Position numbers and translations under genes: made by a program | Source: Weissella koreensis KACC 15510 | GTDB lineage: Bacteria; Bacillota; Bacilli; Lactobacillales; Lactobacillaceae | Assembly: GCF_000219805.1 (NCBI RefSeq) | Contig: NC_015759.1 | Coordinates: forward strand, 682,001-746,000 | Length of the DNA stretch: 64,000 bases | Direction of reading: 5' to 3' | Shown: one piece after another, positions 1 through 8,866 of the stretch | How positions within the stretch are numbered: position 1 is the stretch's first letter | Layout of the letters: the number at the start of each line of letters is the position of its first letter | The notes under the pieces: generated by a model | The model's database searches: none | Seen by the model: only the letters and a program-made list of their open reading frames with translations | What the model was told of the DNA's origin: nothing

Positions 1-346
1 AAATTCCCGTTGCTGAACTAGCACTTTTTTCTGATAACGAAAGAAAAGCTACTCCCAATCCAATTGCCACTGCACTAACTGCTGAAATGATCGATTCAGA
101 TCGATGTTCGCTCAAACCTAACTGACCAATACTAATCGCCGAAACCGCAGTAAATAAAAGCATCCCCCACAATGGAGACCAACTCATAAAAATTCCAAAT
201 GAAGCTCCTGCAAAACCAATTTCACTCAAAACGTGACCAAAAAAAGACATTCGCTTGGCCACCACAAAGACCCCCATCATCGCTGAAATAATTGCAATAA
301 GCGTCCCCACAATCCATGCATTTTGCATAAACGTATAACTAAACAT
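1..346 (-). CDS. adcB: Zinc/manganese ABC transporter permease, AdcB/ZnuB type (partial)
   Basis: This is the N-terminal 115 residues or so of an ABC-3 family membrane permease; the rest lies beyond the window edge. The protein starts MFSYTFMQNAWIVGT, typical of ZnuB/AdcB/MntB permeases, and shows hydrophobic segments at about residues 10-30, 42-68 and 84-105. Its ATG overlaps the last 8 nt of the upstream ATPase gene, so the two are translationally coupled. It should form the channel through which zinc released by the binding protein crosses the membrane. Zinc rather than manganese is inferred from the AdcR-type regulator and boxes at the head of the operon. Confidence 0.88.
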   Translation of the reverse strand, partial: MFSYTFMQNAWIVGTLIAIISAMMGVFVVAKRMSFFGHVLSEIGFAGASFGIFMSWSPLWGMLLFTAVSAISIGQLGLSEHRSESIISAVSAVAIGLGVAFLSLSEKSASSATGI

Positions 347-1016
347 TTTGCTCCCCTTCACGCATTTTTAAACTTTGGCAAGGCCCAAGCTCACTTCCAT
401 CAGGTCCCAACCTTAAATAGTCATCTGCATAGCCCTGAATAATTTCTAGATCATGACTTACCATAATCACACTTAAATTATGATGATCACGATAATGTTT
501 AACCACATCCATTAATTCAAATTTAGCGGATTGATCCAAATTAGCAGTGGCCTCATCTAAAATTAAAACATCGGGATTTTTCAAAAGTGCCTGAGCTAAA
601 AAAGCTCGTTGCCGTTCGCCGCCCGAAGCTTGATCAATACGTCGTTTAGCAATTTGATCTAATTTCGTATCTTTAATGATGTGTTGCAGCCAATCCTTTT
701 CAGTGCGTGACAACCAAGGGCGCCAACCACGATCAAAGCTTAGCCCAATATATTCTTTAATATTCAAAGGAAAAGCCTGCATATCTGAACGATATTGTGG
801 AACATAAGCAATTTCAACGTCTTTTTTTGCCCATTCAAAGTTTCCTTCCGTCAAGTTTATTTCCTGCATTAATGCTTTTAATAACGTTGTTTTCCCAACT
901 CCATTTTCCCCTAATAAAGCTAAAACTTGATGTTCTTGGACTTCAAAGTTAACATCTCGATATAACCAGCGACCATCTAGATTGATTCCAATTTGATTTC
1001 CCGTTAAAATTTTCAT
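339..1016 (-). CDS. adcC: Zinc ABC transporter ATP-binding protein, AdcC-like
   Basis: This 225-residue cytoplasmic ATPase powers the metal importer. Walker A GENGVGKTT lies at residues 36-44, the ABC signature ASGGERQ at 130-136, Walker B VLILDEA at 150-156 and the switch histidine in VSHD at 188. Length is normal for AdcC/ZnuC. It overlaps the binding-protein gene by 4 nt at its 5' end and the permease gene by 8 nt at its 3' end, so regulator, binding protein, ATPase and permease form one operon. The start beginning MKILTGNQ is supported by the overlap geometry. Metal specificity rests on the regulator, not on the ATPase itself. Confidence 0.9.
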   Translation of the reverse strand: MKILTGNQIGINLDGRWLYRDVNFEVQEHQVLALLGENGVGKTTLLKALMQEINLTEGNFEWAKKDVEIAYVPQYRSDMQAFPLNIKEYIGLSFDRGWRPWLSRTEKDWLQHIIKDTKLDQIAKRRIDQASGGERQRAFLAQALLKNPDVLILDEATANLDQSAKFELMDVVKHYRDHHNLSVIMVSHDLEIIQGYADDYLRLGPDGSELGPCQSLKMREGEQNV

Positions 1017-1930
1017 GATTTTAATGCCTCTTCAATTTGATCTAATATTTCTAATTGCCACTGTAAATAATTTTTATCATCCGGCTTGGTTTCCGTCACT
1101 TCAACTACTGGAACCTTGTCTTGACGTGCCATTCTCACAGCCCGTTTTGTCACAGTATTTTCAGCTTGCGGATTATTTACAACAAAAGCCACCTCACCTT
1201 GCTTTAAAGTATCATTCCAGGCTAAAACATCAGTGGGTATTGGATCATTCCCAGCTTCAATTGCACGCGAAAAATTCTGATTAATATTTTTTACCCCTAA
1301 ACCGGTCAAGGCATTATCATAAACCGGTTCAGTCACCATAATTTTTTTACCTTTAAGTTGTACTGATAATTTATTCCGTTTATTTTCCAAGGGACGTAAA
1401 GTTGCCATGTACTTTTTTGCATTGGCTTCAAAATATGACTTCGATGCGGGATCAATAGAACTTAATTTATCCACTAATGGTTGCTTCATTTGCTTAGCGA
1501 TCATCGGTTGATACCAAAAATGTTCATTATCCCCAGCTTGATATCCAACAACTTGATTCACATTAATCTTTTGGGCTTTTTGATTAGCCTTAGCAAATTT
1601 TGTTGACCAAGCATCATATCCTGCTCCATTGGAAATAATCAATTGCGCCTTAGCGTACTGTTTAGCAGTTTCTACACTGGGCTCATATTCATGCGGATCA
1701 ATGGAAGCTTTAGTAAGAATGCTCTCTACTTGCCCCCGATTACCCACTACAGCTTTCGCCATTTCACCATAAACAGCAAGACTCGTCACGATGTTTATTT
1801 TTTTTGTCGCTTCTAATCCCTGATTCGCCTTTTCATTTTGCCAAGCTCGTTGAAAAATTAATCCCAATAAAATAATAACCGCTATGACCGGAATCAGTAC
1901 CCAGCGCAAACGACGATTCTTTTTTTGCAT
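1013..1930 (-). CDS. adcA: Metal ABC transporter substrate-binding protein, AdcA/ZnuA-like
   Basis: This 305-residue extracytoplasmic cluster A-I binding protein should capture zinc. An N-terminal hydrophobic segment (residues about 10-26) follows basic residues, but I see no lipobox cysteine, so it appears anchored by an uncleaved helix or secreted rather than lipidated. Likely metal-ligand regions are DPHEYEPS near residue 77 and NEHFWYQP near 135. The position where many ZnuA proteins have a third His reads VTEPVYD here. There is no His-rich loop. It is the second gene of the operon, 4 nt after the regulator. A manganese role is the main alternative. Confidence 0.85.
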   Translation of the reverse strand: MQKKNRRLRWVLIPVIAVIILLGLIFQRAWQNEKANQGLEATKKINIVTSLAVYGEMAKAVVGNRGQVESILTKASIDPHEYEPSVETAKQYAKAQLIISNGAGYDAWSTKFAKANQKAQKINVNQVVGYQAGDNEHFWYQPMIAKQMKQPLVDKLSSIDPASKSYFEANAKKYMATLRPLENKRNKLSVQLKGKKIMVTEPVYDNALTGLGVKNINQNFSRAIEAGNDPIPTDVLAWNDTLKQGEVAFVVNNPQAENTVTKRAVRMARQDKVPVVEVTETKPDDKNYLQWQLEILDQIEEALKS

Positions 1931-1934
1931 AATC

Positions 1935-2396
1935 CTACTCCTCTTTTAGACAATGCCCCAATTCAGTGATAAAACGGCTAATCACCTGTTGTTCGCTTGC
2001 TGAAAATTGTTGAATAATTGCATCATAAACTGCTAACGTTTCTGCGTGCTGCTCCGCATGTATTTCTGCCAATGCTGCTCCTTGTTGATTAACGGTAAAT
2101 CTTACTAACCGTGCATCTTTTTGATCAATCACTGGTACCACACAATTACAATCATCTTTCTGCAGCCCCTTCATGGCCTTGGTAATAGCTGCCGGACTAA
2201 TCTGCAAAGCTTCTGCTAATTCCTTATTAGTTTGTAGGCCTTTTTGATTTAACAACATTAAGATATGTCCCTGGGTATTAGTAATCGTACTCTGAGTCTT
2301 ACTAAAAAGAATTTCACGTTGTTGTTCAGCAACTGTATGTAATTGGTTTAATAAAGCATCAATTTGGATCGCTTTTATTTCAATTTGTTGGTCCAT
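1935..2396 (-). CDS. adcR: MarR-family zinc-responsive repressor, AdcR-like
   Basis: This 153-residue winged-helix protein is the first gene of the zinc-uptake operon. The helix-turn-helix region around residues 55-80 (ELAEALQISPAAITKAM) is typical of MarR proteins, and His and Cys residues (DDCNC, HAEQHAE) give possible zinc ligands. The promoter carries two TTAAC-N2-GTTAA-type sites, the known streptococcal AdcR target, one of them abutting the Shine-Dalgarno sequence. This supports autoregulation and zinc-dependent repression of the transporter. The family assignment is firm; the AdcR role is inferred from operon plus operator. Confidence 0.88.
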   Translation of the reverse strand: MDQQIEIKAIQIDALLNQLHTVAEQQREILFSKTQSTITNTQGHILMLLNQKGLQTNKELAEALQISPAAITKAMKGLQKDDCNCVVPVIDQKDARLVRFTVNQQGAALAEIHAEQHAETLAVYDAIIQQFSASEQQVISRFITELGHCLKEE

Positions 2397-2408
2397 TTCA
2401 CAAACTCC

Positions 2409-2432
2409 TTAACTGGTTAATAAACTGGTTAA
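2409..2432 (-). promoter_or_regulatory. Two tandem AdcR boxes
   Basis: TTAACTGGTTAA at 2409-2420 is a perfect match to the AdcR consensus TTAACNNGTTAA, and TAAACTGGTTAA at 2421-2432 differs at one position. The first box directly adjoins the AAGGAG ribosome binding site of adcR, so a bound repressor would block transcription start or early elongation. Confidence 0.8.
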
Positions 2433-2483
2433 TAATATACCATAAGTTTTATGAAACTGTCAACTTATAAAATAATACAATAT

Positions 2484-2516
2484 AAAAAAAAGATCAGGAC
2501 TTCCCAGTCCCAATCT
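2484..2516 (-). terminator. Intrinsic terminator after the oatA-like gene
   Basis: On the minus strand a GGACT/AGTCC stem extended by GAT/ATC is followed by eight T residues. It lies about 90 bp past the stop codon of the acyltransferase gene. Confidence 0.65.
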
Positions 2517-2607
2517 CAATTTAATTATAATTTAAGATCAAATGTTATTTTTGATCTCTGTATTTTCCAAACAATACATTTTTTGTGCTTGATTATGATT
2601 AATAGAC

Positions 2608-4452
2608 CTACTGATCTTTTCCAGTATTTAAAATAATTCTAAGAATACTCTTCGTGTATTCAATCGATCCAGTCGGCGTTGGATGAACCCGATCATTTCC
2701 CAACCATTCTGAATGTTGAGATGCCAAAATGTTCCAATTTACAATTTTTAAATTTTGATATTTTTTGGCTTGTTGCTGGAGATTTTGATTGTTCAATCCA
2801 ACCCAATTACGATCTGCAAAGTCATTCACCCAATAAACTTGACGTTTATCCCCAGCAATCTTCATAACTTGACTAATTTGTTCCTTTGAGATCGTCCCAT
2901 TGGTTCCACTCGTAATCAAAATACGATCTGCTAGATTATGTTGATCTTTTAAAGTTTTCAAAATGTTAATCACATCTGTCATCTGACGCCCGATTTTAGC
3001 ATCAACCGTCATTTGCGGTATAACTTTTTGTAAATTAGGCGCTGCATTCAACAATAATGAATCGCCTACAGCTGAAACTGGAATTTTCTGCATTTTTTCG
3101 AATTGTTGCTCATTAATCGCATATTGATCCAATAACGTTTGATCAGCTGGTTTCACGCTAGAGGCTGCCTTTTTATTCTGCTTAGCAATTATTTTAGCCT
3201 TTTTATTTGCTTGAGCCAATTGTTGTTTATTCTTAGTTAATCGATTCTCCAAGCTGGTTTTAGGCGGATCTTGTCCAGCTTGTGGCGTCAATATCGCCTG
3301 AGTCCCACTTACCAATAAAAACAAAGCGCTCGCCGCATAGATTTGAATACCACCATTTCTTGGAATTTTAGACCAAATCGGCGTACCTTTAAATATTTTT
3401 TCAATATAACGATAACTAATTTCGGCTAATACTAATACCCATATAATCTCAATTATATTATCTAGTAGTTTAGCTGGATGCCCGGTAAAACGGCTATAGA
3501 TCACAAAGACCGGTAATTGATACAAGTATATACTATATGATCGAGTCCCTAAATATCGCAAAATACGATGATGTAATAATTTACTGAAGGTCGAAGCCGG
3601 ATGTGCAGTAACGGCCACTAGTACCATCATCACGATAGTAATCAAAAACATGCCAACATAATATGTGAAAGCCCATTGTCCATTCAATGTGAATAAAGCA
3701 AATAGGAGAATAGCTAATGCAAGCCAACCGATTAAATCTAGACTTCTTTTAACAGCTGGTTTAACCACCAATTTAAATTTATTTGATGGCCAAATAAATG
3801 CTAAAGATGCTCCTAGCAAAATCGCAAATAGCCTCGTATCGGTCCCATAATAAACTCGATTTAAATTGGTTGAACTATAAAATACTGCCATTAAAATAGC
3901 TGATAACAGAGCACCAATCATTAATCCACTACTAATCTTACGCCTTGATACTTTTAAACGTACCAATATCAAAACAATGATGGGCCAAAATAAATAAAAT
4001 TGGCCTTCAATTGATAATGACCAAAGATGCGTGAATGGAGATGGATTATGCCATTGATCAAAATATGATCCGCCGTGCTTTATAGCCCAAAAATTATAAA
4101 CATAAACCAAATTAGTCAATACAATTGAGCGCAAATTATAAAGCAACGGTTTAAAATACCAAAAAATAATAACTGAAGTTGCCAGTAGCATTACTAGTAA
4201 TGCTGGGATCAAACGTTTCAAACGTCGAATCCAAAACGACCAAATCTTAATTCGACCCGTCCGACCATATTCTTGGAGTAATAAATCCGTAATTAAATAA
4301 CCCGATAAAATAAAGAAGAGAGGCACACCAAGCCACCCTCCCACAATGCGATCTGGCCACAAATGATAACCAATCACGCCTAGGACCGCTATTGCTCTTA
4401 AACCGTCAAATCCAGTTATATATCGTCGCTTTGACGCTATCTGTTGTTCCAT
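2608..4452 (-). CDS. oatA: Peptidoglycan O-acetyltransferase, OatA/OafA-like (acyltransferase 3 + SGNH)
   Basis: This 614-residue membrane protein has the two-part OatA architecture. An acyltransferase-3 domain with about ten membrane helices spans residues 10-390, with the conserved GYH at 28-30 and RxxPALL-type motifs near 80. An extracellular SGNH-hydrolase domain follows a K/Q-rich linker (about 400-435), with the nucleophile motif GDS at 463-465 and Asp587/His590 in NDRVHPT. Such enzymes O-acetylate cell-wall sugars and confer lysozyme resistance. It is monocistronic and followed by a terminator. Acetylation of a wall polysaccharide instead of peptidoglycan is the main alternative. Confidence 0.85.
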   Translation of the reverse strand: MEQQIASKRRYITGFDGLRAIAVLGVIGYHLWPDRIVGGWLGVPLFFILSGYLITDLLLQEYGRTGRIKIWSFWIRRLKRLIPALLVMLLATSVIIFWYFKPLLYNLRSIVLTNLVYVYNFWAIKHGGSYFDQWHNPSPFTHLWSLSIEGQFYLFWPIIVLILVRLKVSRRKISSGLMIGALLSAILMAVFYSSTNLNRVYYGTDTRLFAILLGASLAFIWPSNKFKLVVKPAVKRSLDLIGWLALAILLFALFTLNGQWAFTYYVGMFLITIVMMVLVAVTAHPASTFSKLLHHRILRYLGTRSYSIYLYQLPVFVIYSRFTGHPAKLLDNIIEIIWVLVLAEISYRYIEKIFKGTPIWSKIPRNGGIQIYAASALFLLVSGTQAILTPQAGQDPPKTSLENRLTKNKQQLAQANKKAKIIAKQNKKAASSVKPADQTLLDQYAINEQQFEKMQKIPVSAVGDSLLLNAAPNLQKVIPQMTVDAKIGRQMTDVINILKTLKDQHNLADRILITSGTNGTISKEQISQVMKIAGDKRQVYWVNDFADRNWVGLNNQNLQQQAKKYQNLKIVNWNILASQHSEWLGNDRVHPTPTGSIEYTKSILRIILNTGKDQ

Positions 4453-4491
4453 CTAAATTACCCCTAAACTAGATCTAACATTCTTTCTTGT

Positions 4492-4522
4492 AAAATAAAA
4501 CCGGAACAAAGCGGTTCCAGTT
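4492..4522 (-). terminator. Intrinsic terminator after the DUF975 gene
   Basis: An imperfect hairpin (AAAC-CGGAAC with GTTCC-A-GTTT) is followed on the minus strand by TTTTATTTTA, about 45 bp past the DUF975 stop codon. Confidence 0.6.
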
Positions 4523-4568
4523 TCAGTGTTAATCGTTTATTTTTCATCAGCAGTTTAAGAAACTTGCT

Positions 4569-5273
4569 TTAATTTACACCTAAATCATCGGCTTGTGCTT
4601 TTTTTAAAGCTAGATAAAAATTAGTCGTTGCTAATTCATAATATGGAACTACCCAGATGGTCGCCAATCCACTAGTCAAAGCAACCAAAATCCACCAAGG
4701 AATAAATGAAATTTGCAAAACAAAATATTCCCACTTATGTCCATCCATCATCACACGTGAGCGTGAAATGTATTCATTAATTGACTCAATAGCAACTCCA
4801 CGCTTTACATCTTCAGCATAAATAAATTCTGCTTGCGAATATGCGAAGTTTTTAATAATTCCTGGAATCACGAATAAACATGACCACAACAATGTATATA
4901 AAAATCGAATAGCCATCAAAACAACCGTATCAACGACAGTTTCCCGATTAAAGAAGCGAAAACTTACTAAACCAACTTGCTTTAGCTCCATTTTACCATT
5001 ATTACGACTCCATTCGACCATGGTCCACATCACACCTAGTGAAACAGCCCCAATCACGATTGCTTCAATTAAACCAGCCCATAACGTCCGACTTAACGCA
5101 AATAGAATGGACGAGGGTTTAACTAATGTCACGCCTTCTTGAAAGCCATCACCATATGATAATAACAATGTAAAGATCTGCCAGGCAATTAATGGCCAAG
5201 CTAAGACCACGAAAAATCGCCAATTATTTTTTAATTTTTGCCACGCATCTTTTTTTAATGTGGTAATTCCCAT
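4569..5273 (-). CDS. DUF975 family integral membrane protein
   Basis: The 234-residue protein begins MGITTLKKDAWQKLKNNW, the N-terminal signature of DUF975 proteins of Firmicutes, followed by about five hydrophobic segments (approximately 20-40, 60-85, 118-145, 185-215). No catalytic motif is visible and the family has no firm function. It is monocistronic, with an AT-rich upstream region and its own terminator. The start has a good Shine-Dalgarno sequence (GGAG). Confidence 0.75.
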   Translation of the reverse strand: MGITTLKKDAWQKLKNNWRFFVVLAWPLIAWQIFTLLLSYGDGFQEGVTLVKPSSILFALSRTLWAGLIEAIVIGAVSLGVMWTMVEWSRNNGKMELKQVGLVSFRFFNRETVVDTVVLMAIRFLYTLLWSCLFVIPGIIKNFAYSQAEFIYAEDVKRGVAIESINEYISRSRVMMDGHKWEYFVLQISFIPWWILVALTSGLATIWVVPYYELATTNFYLALKKAQADDLGVN

Positions 5274-5423
5274 TATTTATTTTTCTCCTCAAAATATCAA
5301 TTAAAATACTACCCTTATTTATATAGTTAATTGTATCATAATCAGAATTTGATTAATTGTCTGAAACTCTTTAAATTTGATTTGATAAATAATTTTTATT
5401 ATCTAATTCACCATTCTAAAATA

Positions 5424-5463
5424 AAAAAGGAGGTCGAAACAAATCGTCTCAATCCCCTTTTAA
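5424..5463 (-). terminator. Intrinsic terminator after dtpT
   Basis: AAAAGG and CCTTTT arms with an interrupted inner stem lie just after the peptide-transporter stop codon. The A/T tracts on both sides would allow it to work in either direction. Confidence 0.6.
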
Positions 5464-5472
5464 TTCAGTTAA

Positions 5473-6933
5473 CTATTTAACTCCATCCATCAATCGAACG
5501 ATCATTCGAACCAAGAAAATCATAACAATTCCCAAGATAACGGCGATCAATCCAAAGATGAAGAAGTATCGAACTTCTGTCTGAGGTGAATATAATCCAA
5601 CAAATTGGGCATTCAAAGCTGATCCAACAGCTGATGACAAGAACCAAAGCGACATCATTTGTACTGTATATGCACGTGGTGCCAATTTAGTTGTGACTGA
5701 AAGTCCAACTGGTGAAATTAACATTTCTCCAATAATAATCAGTGCCCATGATCCAAGCAACCATAATGGTGATACTCGACCACTTGTTCCCCAAAGTGCA
5801 CCAGGGATTGATAGAAGCAAGAATGATGCTCCAGCAAAGATTAACCCAATTGCAAACTTCAATGGTGCTGAAGGTGCATTCTTTTTCCAACGGCTCCATA
5901 ATGTTGCAAAGAATGGTGTGTACAACATAATGAAGAATGGATTAAGAGACTGGAACCATGCCGCCGGGATCCATGAATGGATCACACGGGTTTGCGCAAA
6001 AGTTGCCAAGACAACGGATCCTTGTTCTTCTAAGGCCCAGAATAGGACAGCTCCAAAGAATAATGGAAGGTATGCTAAGACACGTGAACGTTCCTGCTTA
6101 GAAACTTTACGTGACGTTAACATTTGCACGAAATACATTACCGGAATGGCAACAGCAACAATAGTTAGCAAATTAATGAAATCTGCAATATCGTTCCAGC
6201 CCATCAAAACCATCAAGGTAACTACCAATCCCAAAGCAACAAGCGCTAAAATAACTTTGACAATTAATGGCCTAATTTCTTCTGGTTGTAGTGGATCAGT
6301 TGGATACAAACCATCTGTTGGCAAATTTTTCTTACCACCAATATAGTATTGTATTAATCCAAAGAACATTCCAATGGCAGCTAACCCGAAGGCTAAATGG
6401 AACCCAAAGTTTTCTTGAGTCCATCCCACTAAGAGGGGCGAAATGAACGATCCAAGGTTAATCCCAAATACAAAGATTGAGAACCCAGCATCACGTCTGC
6501 GGTCTTGCGGGGTATAAAGCGAACCAACTAATGAAGATACATTAGGTTTCAGAAGTCCGGTTCCAATTATAATTAATATAATCGAACCAAACAATGCCGA
6601 AGAGCCCAAAGGTAATGCTAGCACGATATGCCCTAACATTATGAATACCCCACCGATGAAGACCGCTTTACGCGACCCGATCATCCGGTCTGCAACGTAT
6701 CCTCCTAATGAACCTGATAGATACACCATCGACGCATAAATTGCCATGACAGATGCTGCAACTGATCTCGTAATGTTCAAGTCACCAACAGCAATTAAAT
6801 GCCACATATAATACAACAGGATGGCCCGCATTCCATAATATGAAAAGCGTTCCCACATCTCAGTCATAAATAAAGTTGAGAGTCCAATTGGTTGACCGAA
6901 AAATTTCTTTTCTTTTGTTTCTTCTGTACTCAT
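5473..6933 (-). CDS. dtpT: POT family di-/tripeptide:proton symporter, DtpT-like
   Basis: The 486-residue protein is a proton-dependent oligopeptide transporter with 12-14 predicted membrane helices. The signature ExxERFSYYG is at residues 25-34, contributing the proton-coupling E-x-x-E-R, and the second PTR2 signature ([13 protein letters not shown]) lies near residue 155. DtpT imports di- and tripeptides, a major amino-acid source for lactic acid bacteria. An AAAGGAAAG ribosome binding site precedes the ATG and a TATAAT-like -10 lies about 30 bp upstream of it. It is monocistronic. Confidence 0.9.
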   Translation of the reverse strand: MSTEETKEKKFFGQPIGLSTLFMTEMWERFSYYGMRAILLYYMWHLIAVGDLNITRSVAASVMAIYASMVYLSGSLGGYVADRMIGSRKAVFIGGVFIMLGHIVLALPLGSSALFGSIILIIIGTGLLKPNVSSLVGSLYTPQDRRRDAGFSIFVFGINLGSFISPLLVGWTQENFGFHLAFGLAAIGMFFGLIQYYIGGKKNLPTDGLYPTDPLQPEEIRPLIVKVILALVALGLVVTLMVLMGWNDIADFINLLTIVAVAIPVMYFVQMLTSRKVSKQERSRVLAYLPLFFGAVLFWALEEQGSVVLATFAQTRVIHSWIPAAWFQSLNPFFIMLYTPFFATLWSRWKKNAPSAPLKFAIGLIFAGASFLLLSIPGALWGTSGRVSPLWLLGSWALIIIGEMLISPVGLSVTTKLAPRAYTVQMMSLWFLSSAVGSALNAQFVGLYSPQTEVRYFFIFGLIAVILGIVMIFLVRMIVRLMDGVK

Positions 6934-7166
6934 ACACGCCCAATCTTTCCTTTTACATTATAATATGCAAAAATCTAATAATGTTTTAATTTTAACAAAA
7001 CAGTATCTTAGATACAAGGAATAATTAAGGCCGTTGTTAGATACCCGGACACACTTTCTCATTTTTATCCCATAAGTCCAGATTTTTAGCCAATACCAAT
7101 TTTCGATTATTTTTCAAAAAATATCCGTGTTTATACCATTTAAATTTATTTAAATTAATTTATAGC

Positions 7167-7574
7167 TTAATCATCAAAGGGAGAGGGTAAATCTCTAACG
7201 ACATCTTCAGTTCCAGCTTGCACTGCTTTTTGATAATAATCTTCTTTCCAGTTGATAAAATTCATTTGTTGCTCTAGATTTTCAATCTGAATTTGTAGTT
7301 GTACTTTTTGATCTTGAATATAATTCAAGCGTTCGCTCAACGTTTCATCACCCTCCATGCACAAATCGATAAATAATTTAATCTTACTTATCGGTAATCC
7401 AATTTCTTTTAAGCAATGAATCACATTTAAATATTTGATACTTGCTTCTGAAAAAATTCGTTCATTTTGAGTATTACGCTCTGCAAATGGTAATAATCCT
7501 TTTTTGTCATAATATCTAATAGTAGAAATCGGAATCTTAAAGCGTTTTGAAATTTCACCAATATTATAATTCAT
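7167..7574 (-). CDS. MerR-family transcriptional regulator
   Basis: This 135-residue MerR protein has the N-terminal HTH motif (MNYNIGEISKRF, STIRYYDKKGLL) and a C-terminal coiled coil (about 80-115). The reading frame is open upstream, but the ATG at 7574 follows AAAGGGAG with good spacing and starts exactly at the family N terminus. The C-terminal part resembles AdhR-type MerR proteins and has one cysteine (in LFIDLCMEGD) just after the HTH. It is divergent from an SDR dehydrogenase, and its likely operator lies in the unusually spaced SDR promoter. The inducer is unknown; aldehydes or electrophiles are plausible by analogy with AdhR. Confidence 0.85.
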   Translation of the reverse strand: MNYNIGEISKRFKIPISTIRYYDKKGLLPFAERNTQNERIFSEASIKYLNVIHCLKEIGLPISKIKLFIDLCMEGDETLSERLNYIQDQKVQLQIQIENLEQQMNFINWKEDYYQKAVQAGTEDVVRDLPSPFDD

Positions 7575-7592
7575 TTTTTCTCCCTTTTTTAT

Positions 7593-7624
7593 TCGACCTA
7601 AACCATAGTTTAGCATGTATGCTA
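7593..7624 (+). promoter_or_regulatory. MerR-type 19-bp-spacer promoter of the SDR gene
   Basis: A -35-like TCGACC (7593-7598) and -10-like TATGCT (7618-7623) are separated by 19 bp, the long spacing typical of MerR-activated promoters. The spacer contains the inverted repeat CTAAAC-CATA-GTTTAG (7598-7613). A second repeat, TAGCAT-GT-ATGCTA, covers 7611-7624. Confidence 0.6.
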
Positions 7625-7661
7625 GTTTATATTGATAAATAAAATAAACAGGAGCAATCAA

Positions 7662-8396
7662 ATGACCAATAAAAAATTAATCGTAATCACTGGTGCCAGT
7701 TCCGGCTTCGGAGCTGAAATCGCCAAAATTTTTAATCAGGCTGGTAATCCCCTACTCTTAATTGGCCGTAATATTGCCAAAATGGAGGCTTTACCACTTG
7801 ATTTTACTAATATTATGTTAGCTCAAGCCGACGTTACCAATTTAACTGATTTCACTGCCAGCATTCGAAGGGCTGAAGCTAAATTTGGTCCTACTGATTT
7901 ATTAGTTAATAATGCTGGCGTCATGTTACTTGGTAATGTTGAAAACCAATCTTCACAAGAATGGCAAACTATGCTGGATACAAACGTAATGGGAGTTTTA
8001 AACGGAACCCAAATAGTGCTTCAAAATATGATCGATCGTCAAGGCGGAACTATCATTAATATGTCTTCAATCGCTGGTTTTAAGGCCTTCACCAATCATG
8101 CCGCCTACGTTGCTTCTAAATTCGGGGTACATGGCGCAACAGAAACCATTCGTCAAGAAGTTGCAAGTAAAAACGTTCGCATTTCCTTAGTCGCCCCTGG
8201 TGCAGCTGAGACTAATCTATTAACTCATGTCACCAGCAAATCTGCGTTAAACGACTATCAAGCCTGGAAAGAATCAATGGGTGGTCTTACGCTAGATCCT
8301 AAATATGTAGCTCAAACAGTGAAATTTATTTATGATCTTCCTCAAGCTGTTGAGATTCGCAAAGTAGATATTGATGCTACTCGTCAAGATGCATAA
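7662..8396 (+). CDS. SDR family NAD(P)-dependent oxidoreductase
   Basis: This 244-residue classical short-chain dehydrogenase has the cofactor motif TGASSGFG near residue 11, NNAG near 82, and the catalytic Ser and YxxxK (YVASK) near 135-155. An in-frame ATG 30 nt upstream exists, but the ATG at 7662 follows AGGAG at ideal spacing. It is divergent from a MerR regulator and has a promoter of MerR geometry, so induced expression is likely. The substrate cannot be read from the sequence. The window contains a second MerR/SDR pair of the same design. Confidence 0.87.
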   Translation: MTNKKLIVITGASSGFGAEIAKIFNQAGNPLLLIGRNIAKMEALPLDFTNIMLAQADVTNLTDFTASIRRAEAKFGPTDLLVNNAGVMLLGNVENQSSQEWQTMLDTNVMGVLNGTQIVLQNMIDRQGGTIINMSSIAGFKAFTNHAAYVASKFGVHGATETIRQEVASKNVRISLVAPGAAETNLLTHVTSKSALNDYQAWKESMGGLTLDPKYVAQTVKFIYDLPQAVEIRKVDIDATRQDA

Positions 8397-8467
8397 TTTC
8401 GTTTAAAACCATTTAAAAACAGTAATTCATCTGACAATATAACTGTTTACAATCCTAAAATATTTTT

Positions 8468-8510
8468 AGTCACCCACTTGTATTTAGGCAAGTATGTGGC
8501 TTTTTATTTA
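8468..8510 (+). terminator. Intrinsic terminator after the SDR gene
   Basis: AGTCAC-CCACTTG and CAAGT-ATGTGGCT arms are followed by TTTTTATTTA. Confidence 0.65.
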
Positions 8511-8599
8511 TAATTAAATGAATAATCATTTAGTATGATGGTTACAATTCATTATTTTAATTTATCTTTGTCCCATAAATAAATTTAAGATCAAAGACA

Positions 8600-8631
8600 C
8601 AAAAAAACGTCTTAACAATTAAGTTAAGACG
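8600..8631 (-). terminator. Intrinsic terminator of the tRNA-Tyr–tRNA-Gln transcript
   Basis: CGTCTTAAC-6 nt-GTTAAGACG is a perfect 9-bp stem followed by seven T residues on the minus strand, 30 bp beyond tRNA-Gln. Confidence 0.85.
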
Positions 8632-8660
8632 CACATGCCCAGCGGGATGAAACTCGATTA

Positions 8661-8732
8661 TTGGGGTAGTAGGAATCGAACCTACGCTGCATGGTACCAA
8701 AAACCACTGCCTTACCGCTTGGCTATACCCCA
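8661..8732 (-). tRNA. tRNA-Gln (anticodon UUG)
   Basis: The minus strand folds as a 72-nt cloverleaf with acceptor TGGGGTA/TACCCCA, T-arm GGTTCGATTCC, and anticodon stem GTGGT/ACCAT around loop TTTTGGT, giving anticodon TTG. The CCA end is not encoded. It is 5 bp downstream of tRNA-Tyr in the same transcript. Confidence 0.95.
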
Positions 8733-8737
8733 AATAC

Positions 8738-8823
8738 TGGTGGGGGGTAGAGGATTCGAACCTCTGAACCCGAAGGAATGGATTTACAGTCCACCGCGTT
8801 TAACCAGACTTCGCTAACCCCCC
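8738..8823 (-). tRNA. tRNA-Tyr (anticodon GUA)
   Basis: The minus strand folds as a class II tRNA with acceptor GGGGGGT/ACCCCCC, a long variable arm, T-arm GGTTCGAATCC and anticodon loop CTGTAAA (anticodon GTA). The CCA end (8738-8740) is encoded, unlike in the adjoining tRNA-Gln. Confidence 0.95.
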
Positions 8824-8866
8824 AGTATTATGTGACTTGTTTTTAACAACTCATCAACGTATATAT

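Noticed and set aside
2451-2636. 61-codon plus-strand frame between adcR and oatA
   Set aside because: It overlaps a terminator, is AT-rich and lacks a ribosome binding site.
6080-6100. CACGTG in dtpT as another parS
   Set aside because: Only one flank (GTGAAC) resembles parS and the other arm does not match; coding sequence explains it.
8635-8817. 60-codon plus-strand frame across the tRNA pair
   Set aside because: It is antisense to tRNA-Gln and tRNA-Tyr and has no independent support.
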